DNA of 64,000 bases from Actinoallomurus sp963799975 (GTDB taxonomy: Bacteria; Actinomycetota; Actinomycetes; Streptosporangiales; Streptosporangiaceae). A program made the position numbers and the translations under genes. The stretch spans positions 2,666,001-2,730,000 of the forward strand of contig CAWCZF010000006.1 in NCBI GenBank assembly GCA_963799975.1. The letters are read 5' to 3'. Positions 34,530 to 42,972 of the stretch are shown piece by piece (the stretch's first letter is position 1; each line of letters begins with the position of its first letter). The notes under the pieces were generated by a model that saw nothing but the letters and a program-made list of their open reading frames with translations, did not search any database and was not told where the DNA came from.

Positions 34530-35252
34530 CTAGCGGAGCGCCTCGGTCAGCACGCGGCGCGCCTCGGCGAGCGAGGGCCCGTACCACTCCAGATGACGGC
34601 CGCTCACCAGCCGCACGTCCCGGCCACCGAAGCTCTCCGGGCCGTCCGCCGCGGAGAAGGCGTACGGCTCGTCGGGCAGGATCACCAGGGCGGGATCGCG
34701 GCGCAGCATCTCCTCGACCGGCGTCTTCGGATAGCGCTCGGCGTCGCCGGCGTACAGGTTCGCGACGCCCAGCCGCGCGAGCAGGTCGCCCGCGAAGGTG
34801 TCGCGGCCCAGCACCATCCACGGCCGCCGCCAGATCGGCACCACCGCCGTACGCGCGGCGGCCGGCGGCGGCCCGGTCAGCACGTCCGCCCAGGCGGCTC
34901 GTGCGTCCGTCAGCCAGGACGGCTCGCCGAGGCCGCACGCGCCGAGCATCCCGGCCAGGCCGGCCAGCGCCTCGGGCAGCGTGCGGATCACCGTCACGAG
35001 CACCTCGACGCCGGCGGCGCGCAGCGTGTCCAGATCCTCTGCCCGGTTCTCCTCGAAGTTGGCCACGACCAGGTCCGGCGCCAGCGCGATGACCGCGGCG
35101 GTGTCGGGGTTCTTGGTGCCGCCGACCCGTACGACGTCGAGCCCGGCCGGCCGCGTGCACCAGTCGGTGGCGCCGGCCAGCAGCCCCGGTCTGGTCAGCG
35201 CGATGGCCTCGGTCAGCGACGGCACGAGCGAGACGACGCGCCGCAGGCTCAC
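34530..35252 (-). CDS. Helical-backbone metal-receptor protein (BtuF/FepB fold), without signal peptide
   Basis: The 240-residue protein has the BtuF-like fold: RVVSLVPSLTEAIAL, a first lobe with VGGTKNPDTAAVIALAPDLVVANFEENRAEDL, and a second lobe with RDTFAGDLLARLGVANLY and RRDPALVILPDEPYAF. No export signal is present, which is usual for the actinobacterial cobalamin-binding-protein group whose role is unclear. The gene before it overlaps by four bases, and three genes (panE-like, npdG-like, this one) form an operon. Confidence 0.85.
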   Translation of the reverse strand: MSLRRVVSLVPSLTEAIALTRPGLLAGATDWCTRPAGLDVVRVGGTKNPDTAAVIALAPDLVVANFEENRAEDLDTLRAAGVEVLVTVIRTLPEALAGLAGMLGACGLGEPSWLTDARAAWADVLTGPPPAAARTAVVPIWRRPWMVLGRDTFAGDLLARLGVANLYAGDAERYPKTPVEEMLRRDPALVILPDEPYAFSAADGPESFGGRDVRLVSGRHLEWYGPSLAEARRVLTEALR

Positions 35253-36202
35253 CGCTCGCCCAGCGCGGCCATGAACTCCTCCGGCGTCATCAGGCCGGGA
35301 GCACGCCGCTCCCGCGCCATGCGGTTCGCCAGTTCGCGGAGCAGCTCGTTGACCGGTGTCGGCACTCCGTGCTCGCGGCCGAGCAGGATGACCTCGCCGT
35401 TGAGGTAGTCGGCCTCGACCGCGCCGGTGCCGCGCTGCAGGCTCTGGTGTGTCGAGCCGCCGACGCGCTCGCGGCCGCCGACGGGCCGGATCCGCAGGCG
35501 CGCGGTCACGCCCTCGGCGGCCTCGATGCCGGCCGCACGCAGGCAGGCGGCGCCCTCCGCGCAGGCCAGCTCGGCGATCTCGTCGCCCTCGTCACCGGGG
35601 CCGATGATCACCTCGACCGCGTTGGCGAGGTTGGTCACGAGTTTGCCGTACTTGAAGCGCATGATGTCCGCGCGCGCCTCCGACTCGAACGTCGCGTCGC
35701 GGAAGGCCGCGGCGATCGCCCGCGCCGTCTCGTCCTCGCCGCGCGGGTATCGGCCGGTGTCGAGACGGCCGGAGACCGGTGCCATGTACCCCGCGACGAC
35801 GCCCGGCTCCAGGAACGCCGACGGCAGCACCACGCAGACCCCGTACACCTGGGGGAACCGGCGCAGGGCCAGCCGCTCGTTCTCCACGCCGTTCTGCGCG
35901 CAGGCGAGGACGATCTCCGGCGGCGCGACCGCGGACAGCTCCGCGAGCGCCGCCGCGGTGTCCTGCGTCTTCATCGCGAGAAGGACGACGTCGCCGGCCG
36001 CGAGGGCCGCCTCGCCGGGCCGCGCGACGACGGGGACGGGCAGCGTGACACTCTCGTCGGGCGTGTCGAGGCGCAGGCCGCGGTCGCGGATCGCCTCGTG
36101 GTGCGCGCCGCGGGCGATCAGCGTGACGTCGTGGCCGTGCTGGAAGAGCCGCGCGCCGATGACTCCGCCGACCGCGCCGGCGCCGTAGACGACGAACCTC
36201 AC
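35249..36202 (-). CDS. 2-dehydropantoate 2-reductase family enzyme
   Basis: The 317-residue oxidoreductase has an N-terminal NADP fold (VVYGAGAVGGVIGARLFQHGHDVTLIARG), the family motif AMKTQDTAAAL, and a C-terminal helical domain with FKYGKLVTNLANAV carrying the catalytic Lys, plus STHQSLQRGTGAVEADYLNGE with its conserved Ser/Glu. The true PanE reduces ketopantoate; several paralogues exist in actinomycetes, so the substrate is not certain. It overlaps npdG upstream and the BtuF-like gene downstream by four bases each. Confidence 0.88.
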   Translation of the reverse strand: MRFVVYGAGAVGGVIGARLFQHGHDVTLIARGAHHEAIRDRGLRLDTPDESVTLPVPVVARPGEAALAAGDVVLLAMKTQDTAAALAELSAVAPPEIVLACAQNGVENERLALRRFPQVYGVCVVLPSAFLEPGVVAGYMAPVSGRLDTGRYPRGEDETARAIAAAFRDATFESEARADIMRFKYGKLVTNLANAVEVIIGPGDEGDEIAELACAEGAACLRAAGIEAAEGVTARLRIRPVGGRERVGGSTHQSLQRGTGAVEADYLNGEVILLGREHGVPTPVNELLRELANRMARERRAPGLMTPEEFMAALGER

Positions 36203-36882
36203 AGCCCGGTCACCCGCAGGCCCGCGTGCGCCTTGTAGCGCCGGTTGACGGAGATGATGTTGGCGGTCAGCGCCTCGACCTGGTGTGCGTTGCGCAGCCG
36301 CCCGCCGTACACGCCGCGTACGCCGGCGATCCGCGCGGCCAGCGCCTGCACGGTCGTGGTGGCCTCGCGGTCATCGCCCAGGACGAGCACGTCGAGGTCG
36401 ACCCGGTCCACCTCGGGGTCGAGCAGGACGACCGCGGACACGTGGTGGAAGGCGGCGACGACGGTGCTGCCGGTCAGCACGGCGGCGGCCTGCTGCGCGG
36501 CGCTGCCCTCCTCGACGGGCAGGGCGTACGCGCCCTGCTTGTCGAAGCCGAGCGGGTTGACACAGTCGACGACGATCTTGCCGGCGAGGTCGTCGCGCAG
36601 CGACTCGAGCAGCGTGAGGTGCCCGTCCCAGGGCACGGCGACGATGACGACGTCGCTCTCGCGCGCGGCCACGGCGTTGTCCGCGCCGCGCGCGGTCGAC
36701 GTGCCGTCGCCGAGGCCGCGCGCCGCCTGCTCCGCGCGTTCGGCGCTGCGGGAGCCGATGACGACGCGGTGGCCGGCGAGCGCGAACCTGCGCGCGAGGC
36801 CCTTGCCCTGGTCGCCGGTCCCCCCGAGGATCCCGACGGACAGGCCGCTGACGTCCGGTGGTTCAGCGTGCAGAGTGGTCAT
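36199..36882 (-). CDS. npdG: F420-dependent NADP reductase family enzyme
   Basis: The 227-residue protein has the NADP-binding start SVGILGGTGDQGKGLARRFALAGHRVVIGSR, which is typical of F420H2:NADP oxidoreductases, then VPWDGH, VVDCVNPL and NAHQVEALTANIISVNRRYKAHAGLR. It moves hydride between F420 and NADP. The LLM-class F420 enzyme at 42973-43920 suggests that the host uses F420 widely. It is the first gene of a three-gene operon. Confidence 0.92.
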   Translation of the reverse strand: MTTLHAEPPDVSGLSVGILGGTGDQGKGLARRFALAGHRVVIGSRSAERAEQAARGLGDGTSTARGADNAVAARESDVVIVAVPWDGHLTLLESLRDDLAGKIVVDCVNPLGFDKQGAYALPVEEGSAAQQAAAVLTGSTVVAAFHHVSAVVLLDPEVDRVDLDVLVLGDDREATTTVQALAARIAGVRGVYGGRLRNAHQVEALTANIISVNRRYKAHAGLRVTGL

Positions 36883-36916
36883 GACCAGATCCTGCCAGGC
36901 GGCCGCCGCGAACGCC

Positions 36917-37666
36917 CTATCCGGGCCGTCCCTGGGGCGCTGCGGACATCGCGGCGCCGACGATGCCGGCCGCGTTGTGCAGCTCGGCCGGGACGACCGT
37001 GGCGCGCACGTCCTTCAGGTGCGGCAGGAAGTGCTCGGCGTGCCGGCTCACGCCGCCGCCGATGATGATCAGCGTCGGCCAGACCAGGTCCTCGACCCGC
37101 TGGAGGTACTCCTCCAGTTTCCCCGCCCACTTGTGCCAGCTCCAGTCGTTGGTCTCCCGCGCGTTGGCGGAGGCGCGCGCCTCGCCGTCCTTGCCGCGGA
37201 TCTCGATGTGGCCCAGCTCGGTGTTGGGCACCAGCAGGCCGTCGACGAACAGGGCCGAGCCCACGCCGGTGCCCAGCGTGACCATGAGCACGGTGCCCTG
37301 GCGGTCCTTGCCCGCGCCGAAGGCCATCTCCGCGATGCCCGCCGCGTCCGCGTCGTTGAGCAGCGTCACCGGCACGCCGCACTGCTCGGCGAACAGGTCG
37401 CGCGCCGGCAGGTCGCGCCACTTCTCGTCCAGGTTGGCGGCGGTGCGCGTGACGCCGTCGATGACCACGCCGGGGAACGTCACGCCGACCGGGCCGGTCC
37501 AGTCGAAGTGGTGGACGATCTCCGCCACGGCCGCGGCGACCGGGTCCGGCCTGGCCGGCGACGGCGTCTCCACGCGCAGGCGGTCGCGGGTGAACTCGCC
37601 GGTCTGGACCTCCACGGGCGCGCCCTTGATCCCGCTGCCGCCGATATCGATGCCGAGTATCTCCAT
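36917..37666 (-). CDS. ppgK: Polyphosphate glucokinase
   Basis: The 249-residue ROK-type kinase has GIDIGGSGIKGAPVE (phosphate 1), GVTFPGVVIDG, LLNDADAAGIAEM with the catalytic Asp, TLGTGVGSALFVDG (phosphate 2) and NTELGHIEI. These match actinobacterial PPGK, which phosphorylates glucose with polyphosphate or ATP. The length (usual 250-270) and the absence of a zinc-cysteine motif of other ROK kinases support this. The start ATG 37666 is divergent from the hypothetical gene at 37791. Confidence 0.95.
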   Translation of the reverse strand: MEILGIDIGGSGIKGAPVEVQTGEFTRDRLRVETPSPARPDPVAAAVAEIVHHFDWTGPVGVTFPGVVIDGVTRTAANLDEKWRDLPARDLFAEQCGVPVTLLNDADAAGIAEMAFGAGKDRQGTVLMVTLGTGVGSALFVDGLLVPNTELGHIEIRGKDGEARASANARETNDWSWHKWAGKLEEYLQRVEDLVWPTLIIIGGGVSRHAEHFLPHLKDVRATVVPAELHNAAGIVGAAMSAAPQGRPG

Positions 37667-37790
37667 ATGTCATGCGTACACCACCCAGGGAGCTTCGGTG
37701 GCAACCGAATCGCCCGTTTCGTGCCACGCCACTTCCGCGGATGCGCCGGATGAGGATGAGACGACCTGGCGGTTGCGGCACGATGGAGTC

Positions 37791-38372
37791 ATGGACGCGA
37801 GTCAGGTCGCGGCCCTGCGGGGGCTGCTGTCGACGACCGGCTGGCCCGAGCGCACGCAGGATTTCGCCGGCGCCCTGCGCTCCTCGGCCAAGCTTCCCGG
37901 GAGCCTGCTGCTGTTCGGGCCGTCGGGCGCCGAGCCGTGGCACATGGCCGCCCACCTCGACGACGAGAGCCGGTTCAACGCGCTGCCCGAGCTGTCACCC
38001 ACGCTCGTGCGCTGGGACCCGCCGCCCGGCGCGCCCCGGCACCTGCGGGTCGGCCTCGACCGGCTGAGCGCGGCGGGGCGCGGCGAGGCGCTCCTGGTCG
38101 TCGCCGAGGACGCGGCGCACGGCGACCTGCTGGAGCGGGTCGACGACGCCCGGCGTACGGGTGCGACGATCTTCGCCATGGAGGGCGGCGACCGGGAGCT
38201 GCGCGGGCTCGCGCACGAGTCGCTGACGGTGCCCGCGAGTGACTCGCTCGTCTCGTTCGACGCCGCACAGCACCTGGTCAGCGCGGCGGCCGGCGAGCCG
38301 CGGACCCGGCGCGGCCTGCGCGACCGGCTGGCCGGCCTGCTCGACGCGATCACCGGTCCGCCGGCCGGCTGA
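37791..38372 (+). CDS. Conserved actinobacterial protein of unknown function
   Basis: The 193-residue soluble protein begins MDASQVAALRGLLSTTGW; GGAG lies 4 nt before the ATG. It alternates predicted strands and helices (LLLFGPSGAEPWHMAAHLDD, EALLVVAEDAAHGDLLERVDDARRTGATIFAMEGG), which resembles a Rossmann-like or SIS-type fold. There is no membrane segment and no clear catalytic motif. It lies between the divergent ppgK and the downstream map gene. I do not recognise a function. Confidence 0.72.
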   Translation: MDASQVAALRGLLSTTGWPERTQDFAGALRSSAKLPGSLLLFGPSGAEPWHMAAHLDDESRFNALPELSPTLVRWDPPPGAPRHLRVGLDRLSAAGRGEALLVVAEDAAHGDLLERVDDARRTGATIFAMEGGDRELRGLAHESLTVPASDSLVSFDAAQHLVSAAAGEPRTRRGLRDRLAGLLDAITGPPAG

Positions 38373-38414
38373 GGCTCCTCGGTCGGCCTTGCCCTCGCGC
38401 CCGCGGAGGGCAAC

Positions 38415-38420
38415 TAGAAT
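38415..38420 (+). promoter_or_regulatory. Candidate -10 box before map
   Basis: TAGAAT lies 8 nt before the map ATG at 38429, and no Shine-Dalgarno sequence is present. This supports a leaderless or nearly leaderless transcript. Confidence 0.5.
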
Positions 38421-38428
38421 CTGGCACC

Positions 38429-39277
38429 ATGACGACGCAACTCCAGCCCGGCCACGTCTCACCGATGCGCAAGGTGCCCGCGGAGATCCCCCGGCCGGAG
38501 TACGTCGGCAAGAAGTTCCCCCGCACCGGCGAGCCCGACGTCAAGACGCCGGAGATCATCGAGCGGATGCGGGTGGCCGGCCGGATCGCGGCGCAGGCGC
38601 TGGAAGAGGTCGGCAAGAACATCGCCCCCGGCGTCACCACCGACGAGCTCGACCGGATCGGCCATGAGTTCATGCTCGACCACGGCGCGTACCCCTCGAC
38701 GCTCGGCTACCGCGGCTACCCCAAGTCGCTGTGCACCTCGCTCAACGAGGTGATCTGCCACGGCATCCCCGACGACACCGTCGTACGCGACGGCGACATC
38801 ATCAACATCGACATCACCGCGTTCAAGGACGGCGTGCACGGCGACACCGACGCGACCTACCTCGTCGGCGAGGTCGACGAGGAGTCGCGGCTGCTCGTGG
38901 AGCGCACCCGCGAGGCGCTGGCACGCGCCATCAAGGCGGTGCGCCCCGGGCGGCGGCTCAACGTCATCGGCCGGGTGATCGAGTCCTACGCCAAGCGGTT
39001 CGGGTACGGCGTGGTCCGCGACTTCACTGGGCACGGCATCGGCACGACCTTCCACTCCGGGCTGATCGTGCCGCACTACGACGACAGCGGCGCGTCCACC
39101 CTCATCGAGCCGGGCATGACGTTCACCATCGAGCCGATGCTCACGCTCGGCACGATCGAGTACGACGTCTGGCCCGACAAGTGGACCGTCGTGACGCGCG
39201 ACCGCAAGCGCACCGCGCAGTTCGAGCACACGCTCCTGGTCACCGACGACGGCGCGGAGATCCTCACCCTGCCTTGA
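38429..39277 (+). CDS. map: Methionine aminopeptidase, type I
   Basis: The 282-residue enzyme has the five metal ligands in their usual blocks: Asp in IINIDITAF, Asp in HGDTDATYLVG, His in GHGIGTTFHSG, Glu in FTIEPMLTLG and Glu in AQFEHTLLVT. About 40 residues precede the catalytic core; they include the SPMRKVPAEIPRPEYVGK stretch typical of the N-terminal extension in actinobacterial MapB-type enzymes. It removes initiator methionine from nascent proteins. Confidence 0.97.
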   Translation: MTTQLQPGHVSPMRKVPAEIPRPEYVGKKFPRTGEPDVKTPEIIERMRVAGRIAAQALEEVGKNIAPGVTTDELDRIGHEFMLDHGAYPSTLGYRGYPKSLCTSLNEVICHGIPDDTVVRDGDIINIDITAFKDGVHGDTDATYLVGEVDEESRLLVERTREALARAIKAVRPGRRLNVIGRVIESYAKRFGYGVVRDFTGHGIGTTFHSGLIVPHYDDSGASTLIEPGMTFTIEPMLTLGTIEYDVWPDKWTVVTRDRKRTAQFEHTLLVTDDGAEILTLP

Positions 39278-39310
39278 GATAACGCCGCGCGAGAGGGTAC
39301 GTACCGCGCC

Positions 39311-40279
39311 GTGGCGGACAAGCTAGGGACCTACCGCAGCAAACGCGACGCGGGCCGTACGCCCGAGCCGGTGCCCGCGGAGGGCCCGCTGCCTGAGGGC
39401 CGCGACGACACGTTCGTCATCCAGGAACACCACGCGCGCCGCCTGCACTGGGACTTCCGGCTCGAACGCGACGGCGTGCTGGTCTCGTGGGCGCTGCCCA
39501 AGGGCGTGCCGGAGGACCCGAAGACCAATCACCTCGCCGTGCACACCGAGGACCATCCGCTGGAGTACGCCGCGTTCGCGGGCGAGATCCCCGCGGGTGA
39601 GTACGGCGGCGGGCAGGTCACGATCTGGGACCGCGGCACGTACGAGACCGAGAAGTGGGCCGAGCGCGAGGTCAAGATCGTGCTGCACGGCGAGAAGGTG
39701 TCCGGGCGCTACGTGCTGTTCCCCACCAAGGGCAAGAACTGGATGATCCACCGGATGGATCCACCGGTCTCCCCCGACGCCGACCCGATGCCCGAGGACG
39801 TGAGCCCGGTCGTGCCCGAGGAGCGCAAACGGCTCCCGCAGCGCCGCGAGGAGTACTCCTATGAGTTCGCCTGGGGCGGCCGCCGGCTGATCATGTACGC
39901 CGAGCGCGGCCCGGCGCGCGCCGTCGCCACGGACGGGCGTACGGCACGCGCGCCACGCGGGCTCGGGGAGTCGCTCGGCTCGCGCCGCGCGGTGCTCGAC
40001 GGCGAGCTGACCGACGCCGCCGGCGACGAGACGTACATGATCTTCGATCTGCTGTACCTCGACGGCCGGGCGCTGTTCGACGAGCCCTACGAACGCCGCC
40101 GCGCGCTGCTGGAGGAGCTGGAGCTGGCCGGGCCGCACTGGCAGACCGCCCCCGCGTTCGACGACGGCGGCGCGGTGCGGGATGCGGCGCGCGAGCAGGG
40201 CCTGCCCGGCGTGGTCGCCAAGCGCCTCGACCGGCCGTACCGGCAGGACGAGGCCGACTGGCGGCTCATCCCGGTCTGA
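39311..40279 (+). CDS. LigD-type 3'-phosphoesterase fused to a ligase-like domain lacking the lysine
   Basis: The first 170 residues form a DNA-repair 3'-phosphoesterase domain: FVIQEHHARRLHWDFRLE holds the active-site His and acid, followed by WALPKG and GEIPAGEYGGG. The rest resembles the ligase domain of LigD with LDGELT, YMIFDLLYLDGR and GVVAKRLDRPY. At motif I, where ligases have KxDG, this protein reads EFAWGGRRL, so the lysine that accepts AMP is alanine and the Asp is glycine. No polymerase domain is present. It may trim 3' ends in end joining while the ligase-like part only binds nucleic acid or nucleotide. GTG 39311 is the start. Confidence 0.83.
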   Translation: MADKLGTYRSKRDAGRTPEPVPAEGPLPEGRDDTFVIQEHHARRLHWDFRLERDGVLVSWALPKGVPEDPKTNHLAVHTEDHPLEYAAFAGEIPAGEYGGGQVTIWDRGTYETEKWAEREVKIVLHGEKVSGRYVLFPTKGKNWMIHRMDPPVSPDADPMPEDVSPVVPEERKRLPQRREEYSYEFAWGGRRLIMYAERGPARAVATDGRTARAPRGLGESLGSRRAVLDGELTDAAGDETYMIFDLLYLDGRALFDEPYERRRALLEELELAGPHWQTAPAFDDGGAVRDAAREQGLPGVVAKRLDRPYRQDEADWRLIPV

Positions 40280-40433
40280 CCCGGCCCCTCGCTTGAGCGG
40301 CCGGTTCGGAGCCCGAGGGGTGTGGCACTCGCCACGGTGACCGTACGCTCCGGCGCGTCGCACGCCGCGTACGGTCACGTCCGGTTAAAGTCCCGCGCGT
40401 GGCAATTTTGTCGACAAAGCGAGTGATGTACGC

Positions 40434-41180
40434 ATGATGGGGCACACCCACGCCCTGGCGGGGGCGGTCGCGTGGCTGGGGCTGGTGCCTCTCCTCGCGG
40501 ACCACGGGCTGAGGATGACGCCCGGCGAGATCGTCGCCGGTTCGGTCGTGTGCGCGGGTGCGGCGCTGCTGCCCGACATCGACCACCACGACGGCTCGAT
40601 CGCCAACGCGCTCGGACCGGTCACCAAGCTGCTCTGCAAGGGCGCCGCGGCGATCTCCGGCGGGCATCGGCACGCGACGCACTCGCTGGCGTTCGTCCTG
40701 GTCGCGATGTTCGGCACCGACCTGCTCGCGCAGTACTTCCGGCCGGGCTGGTGGGTGGAACTGTTCCTGCTCATCGGCCTCGGGCTGCGCGGCGTCGGCA
40801 TCCACGTCCCCGAGGCCGAGCACTTCAACATGGTGCTGAACGGCGCGCTCGCGCTGGGCCTGACCTACCTGATGGTGGGCATGCACTTCGCCGGCCCCGG
40901 CATCGACCTGTTCATGGGCCACTACTACCTGGGGTGGGCCGGCCTGTCGGTGGGGCTCGGCTGCTTCATGCACGTGTTCACCGACTGCCTCACGCCGCGG
41001 GGCTGCCCGGTGTTCTGGCCGGTACGGACCCGGTTCGAGGTCCCGATCGTCCCGCGCACCGACGGCGTCGTGGAGAAGTGGGTGGTGACTCCGCTGCTCA
41101 CCCTCGGCGTGGTCGTCCTGGCCATCCGTACGTCGGCCGGCGGCTTCGCGGTGCACTGGCTCCAGCACAACCGCACCTGA
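40434..41180 (+). CDS. YdjM-family membrane protein (putative metal-dependent hydrolase)
   Basis: The 248-residue protein has motifs of the LexA-regulated YdjM family: GHTHALAGAVAWLG at the N-terminus, LPDIDHHDGSIAN and GGHRHATHSLAF, which supply His and Asp residues for a metal site at the membrane surface. About five hydrophobic segments follow. Members are induced by damage in E. coli, but the reaction is not established. ATG 40434 or the following ATG 40437 could be used; no strong ribosome site is visible. Confidence 0.83.
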   Translation: MMGHTHALAGAVAWLGLVPLLADHGLRMTPGEIVAGSVVCAGAALLPDIDHHDGSIANALGPVTKLLCKGAAAISGGHRHATHSLAFVLVAMFGTDLLAQYFRPGWWVELFLLIGLGLRGVGIHVPEAEHFNMVLNGALALGLTYLMVGMHFAGPGIDLFMGHYYLGWAGLSVGLGCFMHVFTDCLTPRGCPVFWPVRTRFEVPIVPRTDGVVEKWVVTPLLTLGVVVLAIRTSAGGFAVHWLQHNRT

Positions 41181-41304
41181 GCACGCCGGATAACACGGAC
41201 TAATTGCCCTAAATCCGGCACACATCCTTTTCTCCGGCAAAGGATGAGCCCGGGCGGTGTGCCGTACCGCTTGCCGTACGTGACGGCTGGGAACAGCACA
41301 GTGC

Positions 41305-42354
41305 ATGGAGCGAGACACGCGGCGCGCCGTGGCAGTGATCGCCGGGCTGGCCCTGGCCGCCGGCTGCGGCAGCGACACAGGCCGTGAGACGGCGCCCGCC
41401 GCGCCTGCCGCGGCCGGCGCCGCCGCGCCCGCCGCGACGCTCGAGCAGCAGTACGAGCAGGTCGTCAAGACGGTGCTGCCGTCCGTCGTGCAGATCAACA
41501 CCGACTCTGGCCTGGGTTCGGGCATCGTGTACGACGCCAAGGGCGACATCGTCACCAACGACCACGTCGTCTCCGGCGCGCACAAGCTCCAGGTGACCTC
41601 GCCCAGCTCCAAGACGCCGCTGCCCGCGACCCTCGTCGGGGAGTTCGCCGCCAACGACCTCGCCGTCGTGCGCGTGAAGAAGGCGCCGCTGATCCCGGCG
41701 ACGTTCGGCGACTCCAGCCGGCTGGCGGTCGGCCAGATGGTGCTGGCGATGGGCAACCCGCTGGGCCTGTCCGGGAGCGTCACCAACGGCATCGTGTCGG
41801 CGCTCGGCCGCACCGTCAGCTCCGAGCGCGAGGGCGCCTTCCCCGGCGCGACGATCGCCGGCGCCGTGCAGACCAGCGCGCCGATCAACCCGGGCAACAG
41901 CGGCGGCGCGCTGGTCACGCTGGCCGGCCAGGTGGTCGGCATCCCGACGCTGACCGTCTCGGACCCCCAGATCGGCGGCGCGGCGGCCGGCATCGGGTTC
42001 GCGATCCCGAGCAACACCGTCAAACTGATCGCCGACCAGCTGATCGCCTCGGGCCGGGTGCAGCAGTCCGGGCGGGCGGCGATGGGCCTCAAGGTGCGTA
42101 CGGTCGCCGACATGCGCGGCAACGTCACCGGCGTCGGCGTCGTCTCGGTCACCCCCGGCGGCCCGGCCGCCAAGGCGGGGATCGCGGCCGACGACGTCAT
42201 CCTGTCGGTCAACGGCGTCCGCACCGCCACGACCACGGCCCTGGCCGAGGCCCTCGCCGCGCTCAAACCAGGACAGAAGGTGAACGTCGAGGTCCAGCAC
42301 CCGGACGGCGCGAAGACGACCGCGACCGTTGCCCTGGGCCAGTTGCCCGGCTGA
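41305..42354 (+). CDS. HtrA/DegP-like serine protease, lipoprotein
   Basis: The 349-residue protein begins with a lipoprotein signal (RRAVAVIAGLALAAGCGSD; lipobox Cys at 21) and an Ala/Pro-rich linker. The trypsin-like domain has the triad His in TNDHVVSG, Asp in ANDLAVVRV and Ser in NPGNSGGALV. A single PDZ domain ends the protein (GVGVVSVTPGGPAAKAGIAADDVILSVNGV). It should work as an envelope quality-control protease outside the membrane. Its stop is one base from the stop of the convergent retropepsin-like gene. Confidence 0.93.
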   Translation: MERDTRRAVAVIAGLALAAGCGSDTGRETAPAAPAAAGAAAPAATLEQQYEQVVKTVLPSVVQINTDSGLGSGIVYDAKGDIVTNDHVVSGAHKLQVTSPSSKTPLPATLVGEFAANDLAVVRVKKAPLIPATFGDSSRLAVGQMVLAMGNPLGLSGSVTNGIVSALGRTVSSEREGAFPGATIAGAVQTSAPINPGNSGGALVTLAGQVVGIPTLTVSDPQIGGAAAGIGFAIPSNTVKLIADQLIASGRVQQSGRAAMGLKVRTVADMRGNVTGVGVVSVTPGGPAAKAGIAADDVILSVNGVRTATTTALAEALAALKPGQKVNVEVQHPDGAKTTATVALGQLPG

Positions 42355-42355
42355 C

Positions 42356-42919
42356 TCAGCGCCGCTGGATGACCAGCCGGTTGTGCCGGAAGTCCAGGAT
42401 GACGTTCCCGAAGCGGCACAGCTCGTCCGAGCCCAGCAGGCCGCCCACGCCGATGCCGAGATCCACGACCGACAGGGACGTCCCGTGCATGGCCACGCCC
42501 CCGAGGGTCCAGTGGCGGACGCGGACGACCGGCACGACGCCGCTGCCGGTGACCCCCTGGACGGGGTGCTGCTGGCCCGTGCGCGGCAGGCCCAGGCGGC
42601 GTACGAGGCTGCGGTCCACCGAGGAGTTGGAGGAGCCGGTGTCGAGCACGAACTCGTACGGGCCGTGGCCGTTGACACGCATCGGGATGTAGACGAGCGT
42701 GCCGCCGTTGCCGCGTACGAGCCGCATGGGCAGTGTGATCGGCGCGGCCCGGCCGGCCATCGGCGTTGCCGACGGCGACGGCGACGACGGTGACCGGGCC
42801 GATGGCGCGGAGACGACCGGCCGTACGGTGCGGACCGCGCCGACGGGCCCGTCCGCGCAGCCCACGGCGATCTGGAGCGCCGCGGTCAGCAGCAGGCCGA
42901 TGATGACGGTGCGGGACAC
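42356..42919 (-). CDS. Retropepsin-like aspartic protease, lipoprotein
   Basis: The 187-residue protein starts with a lipoprotein signal (GLLLTAALQIAVGCADG; lipobox Cys near 21), then a Ser/Pro-rich linker. A domain with FVLDTGSSNSSVDRSLVRRLGL carries the DTG active-site motif, and GGLLGSDEL and NVILDFRHNRLVI are later retropepsin blocks. One DTG per chain means that two chains must pair. It probably acts at the outer membrane surface. It is convergent with the HtrA gene, and both are predicted surface lipoproteases. Confidence 0.85.
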   Translation of the reverse strand: MSRTVIIGLLLTAALQIAVGCADGPVGAVRTVRPVVSAPSARSPSSPSPSATPMAGRAAPITLPMRLVRGNGGTLVYIPMRVNGHGPYEFVLDTGSSNSSVDRSLVRRLGLPRTGQQHPVQGVTGSGVVPVVRVRHWTLGGVAMHGTSLSVVDLGIGVGGLLGSDELCRFGNVILDFRHNRLVIQRR

Positions 42920-42972
42920 ACGGACGGACCTTCCCGCGCTCGGCTCGGCTTACCCGTGATCATCCGGCCAGG

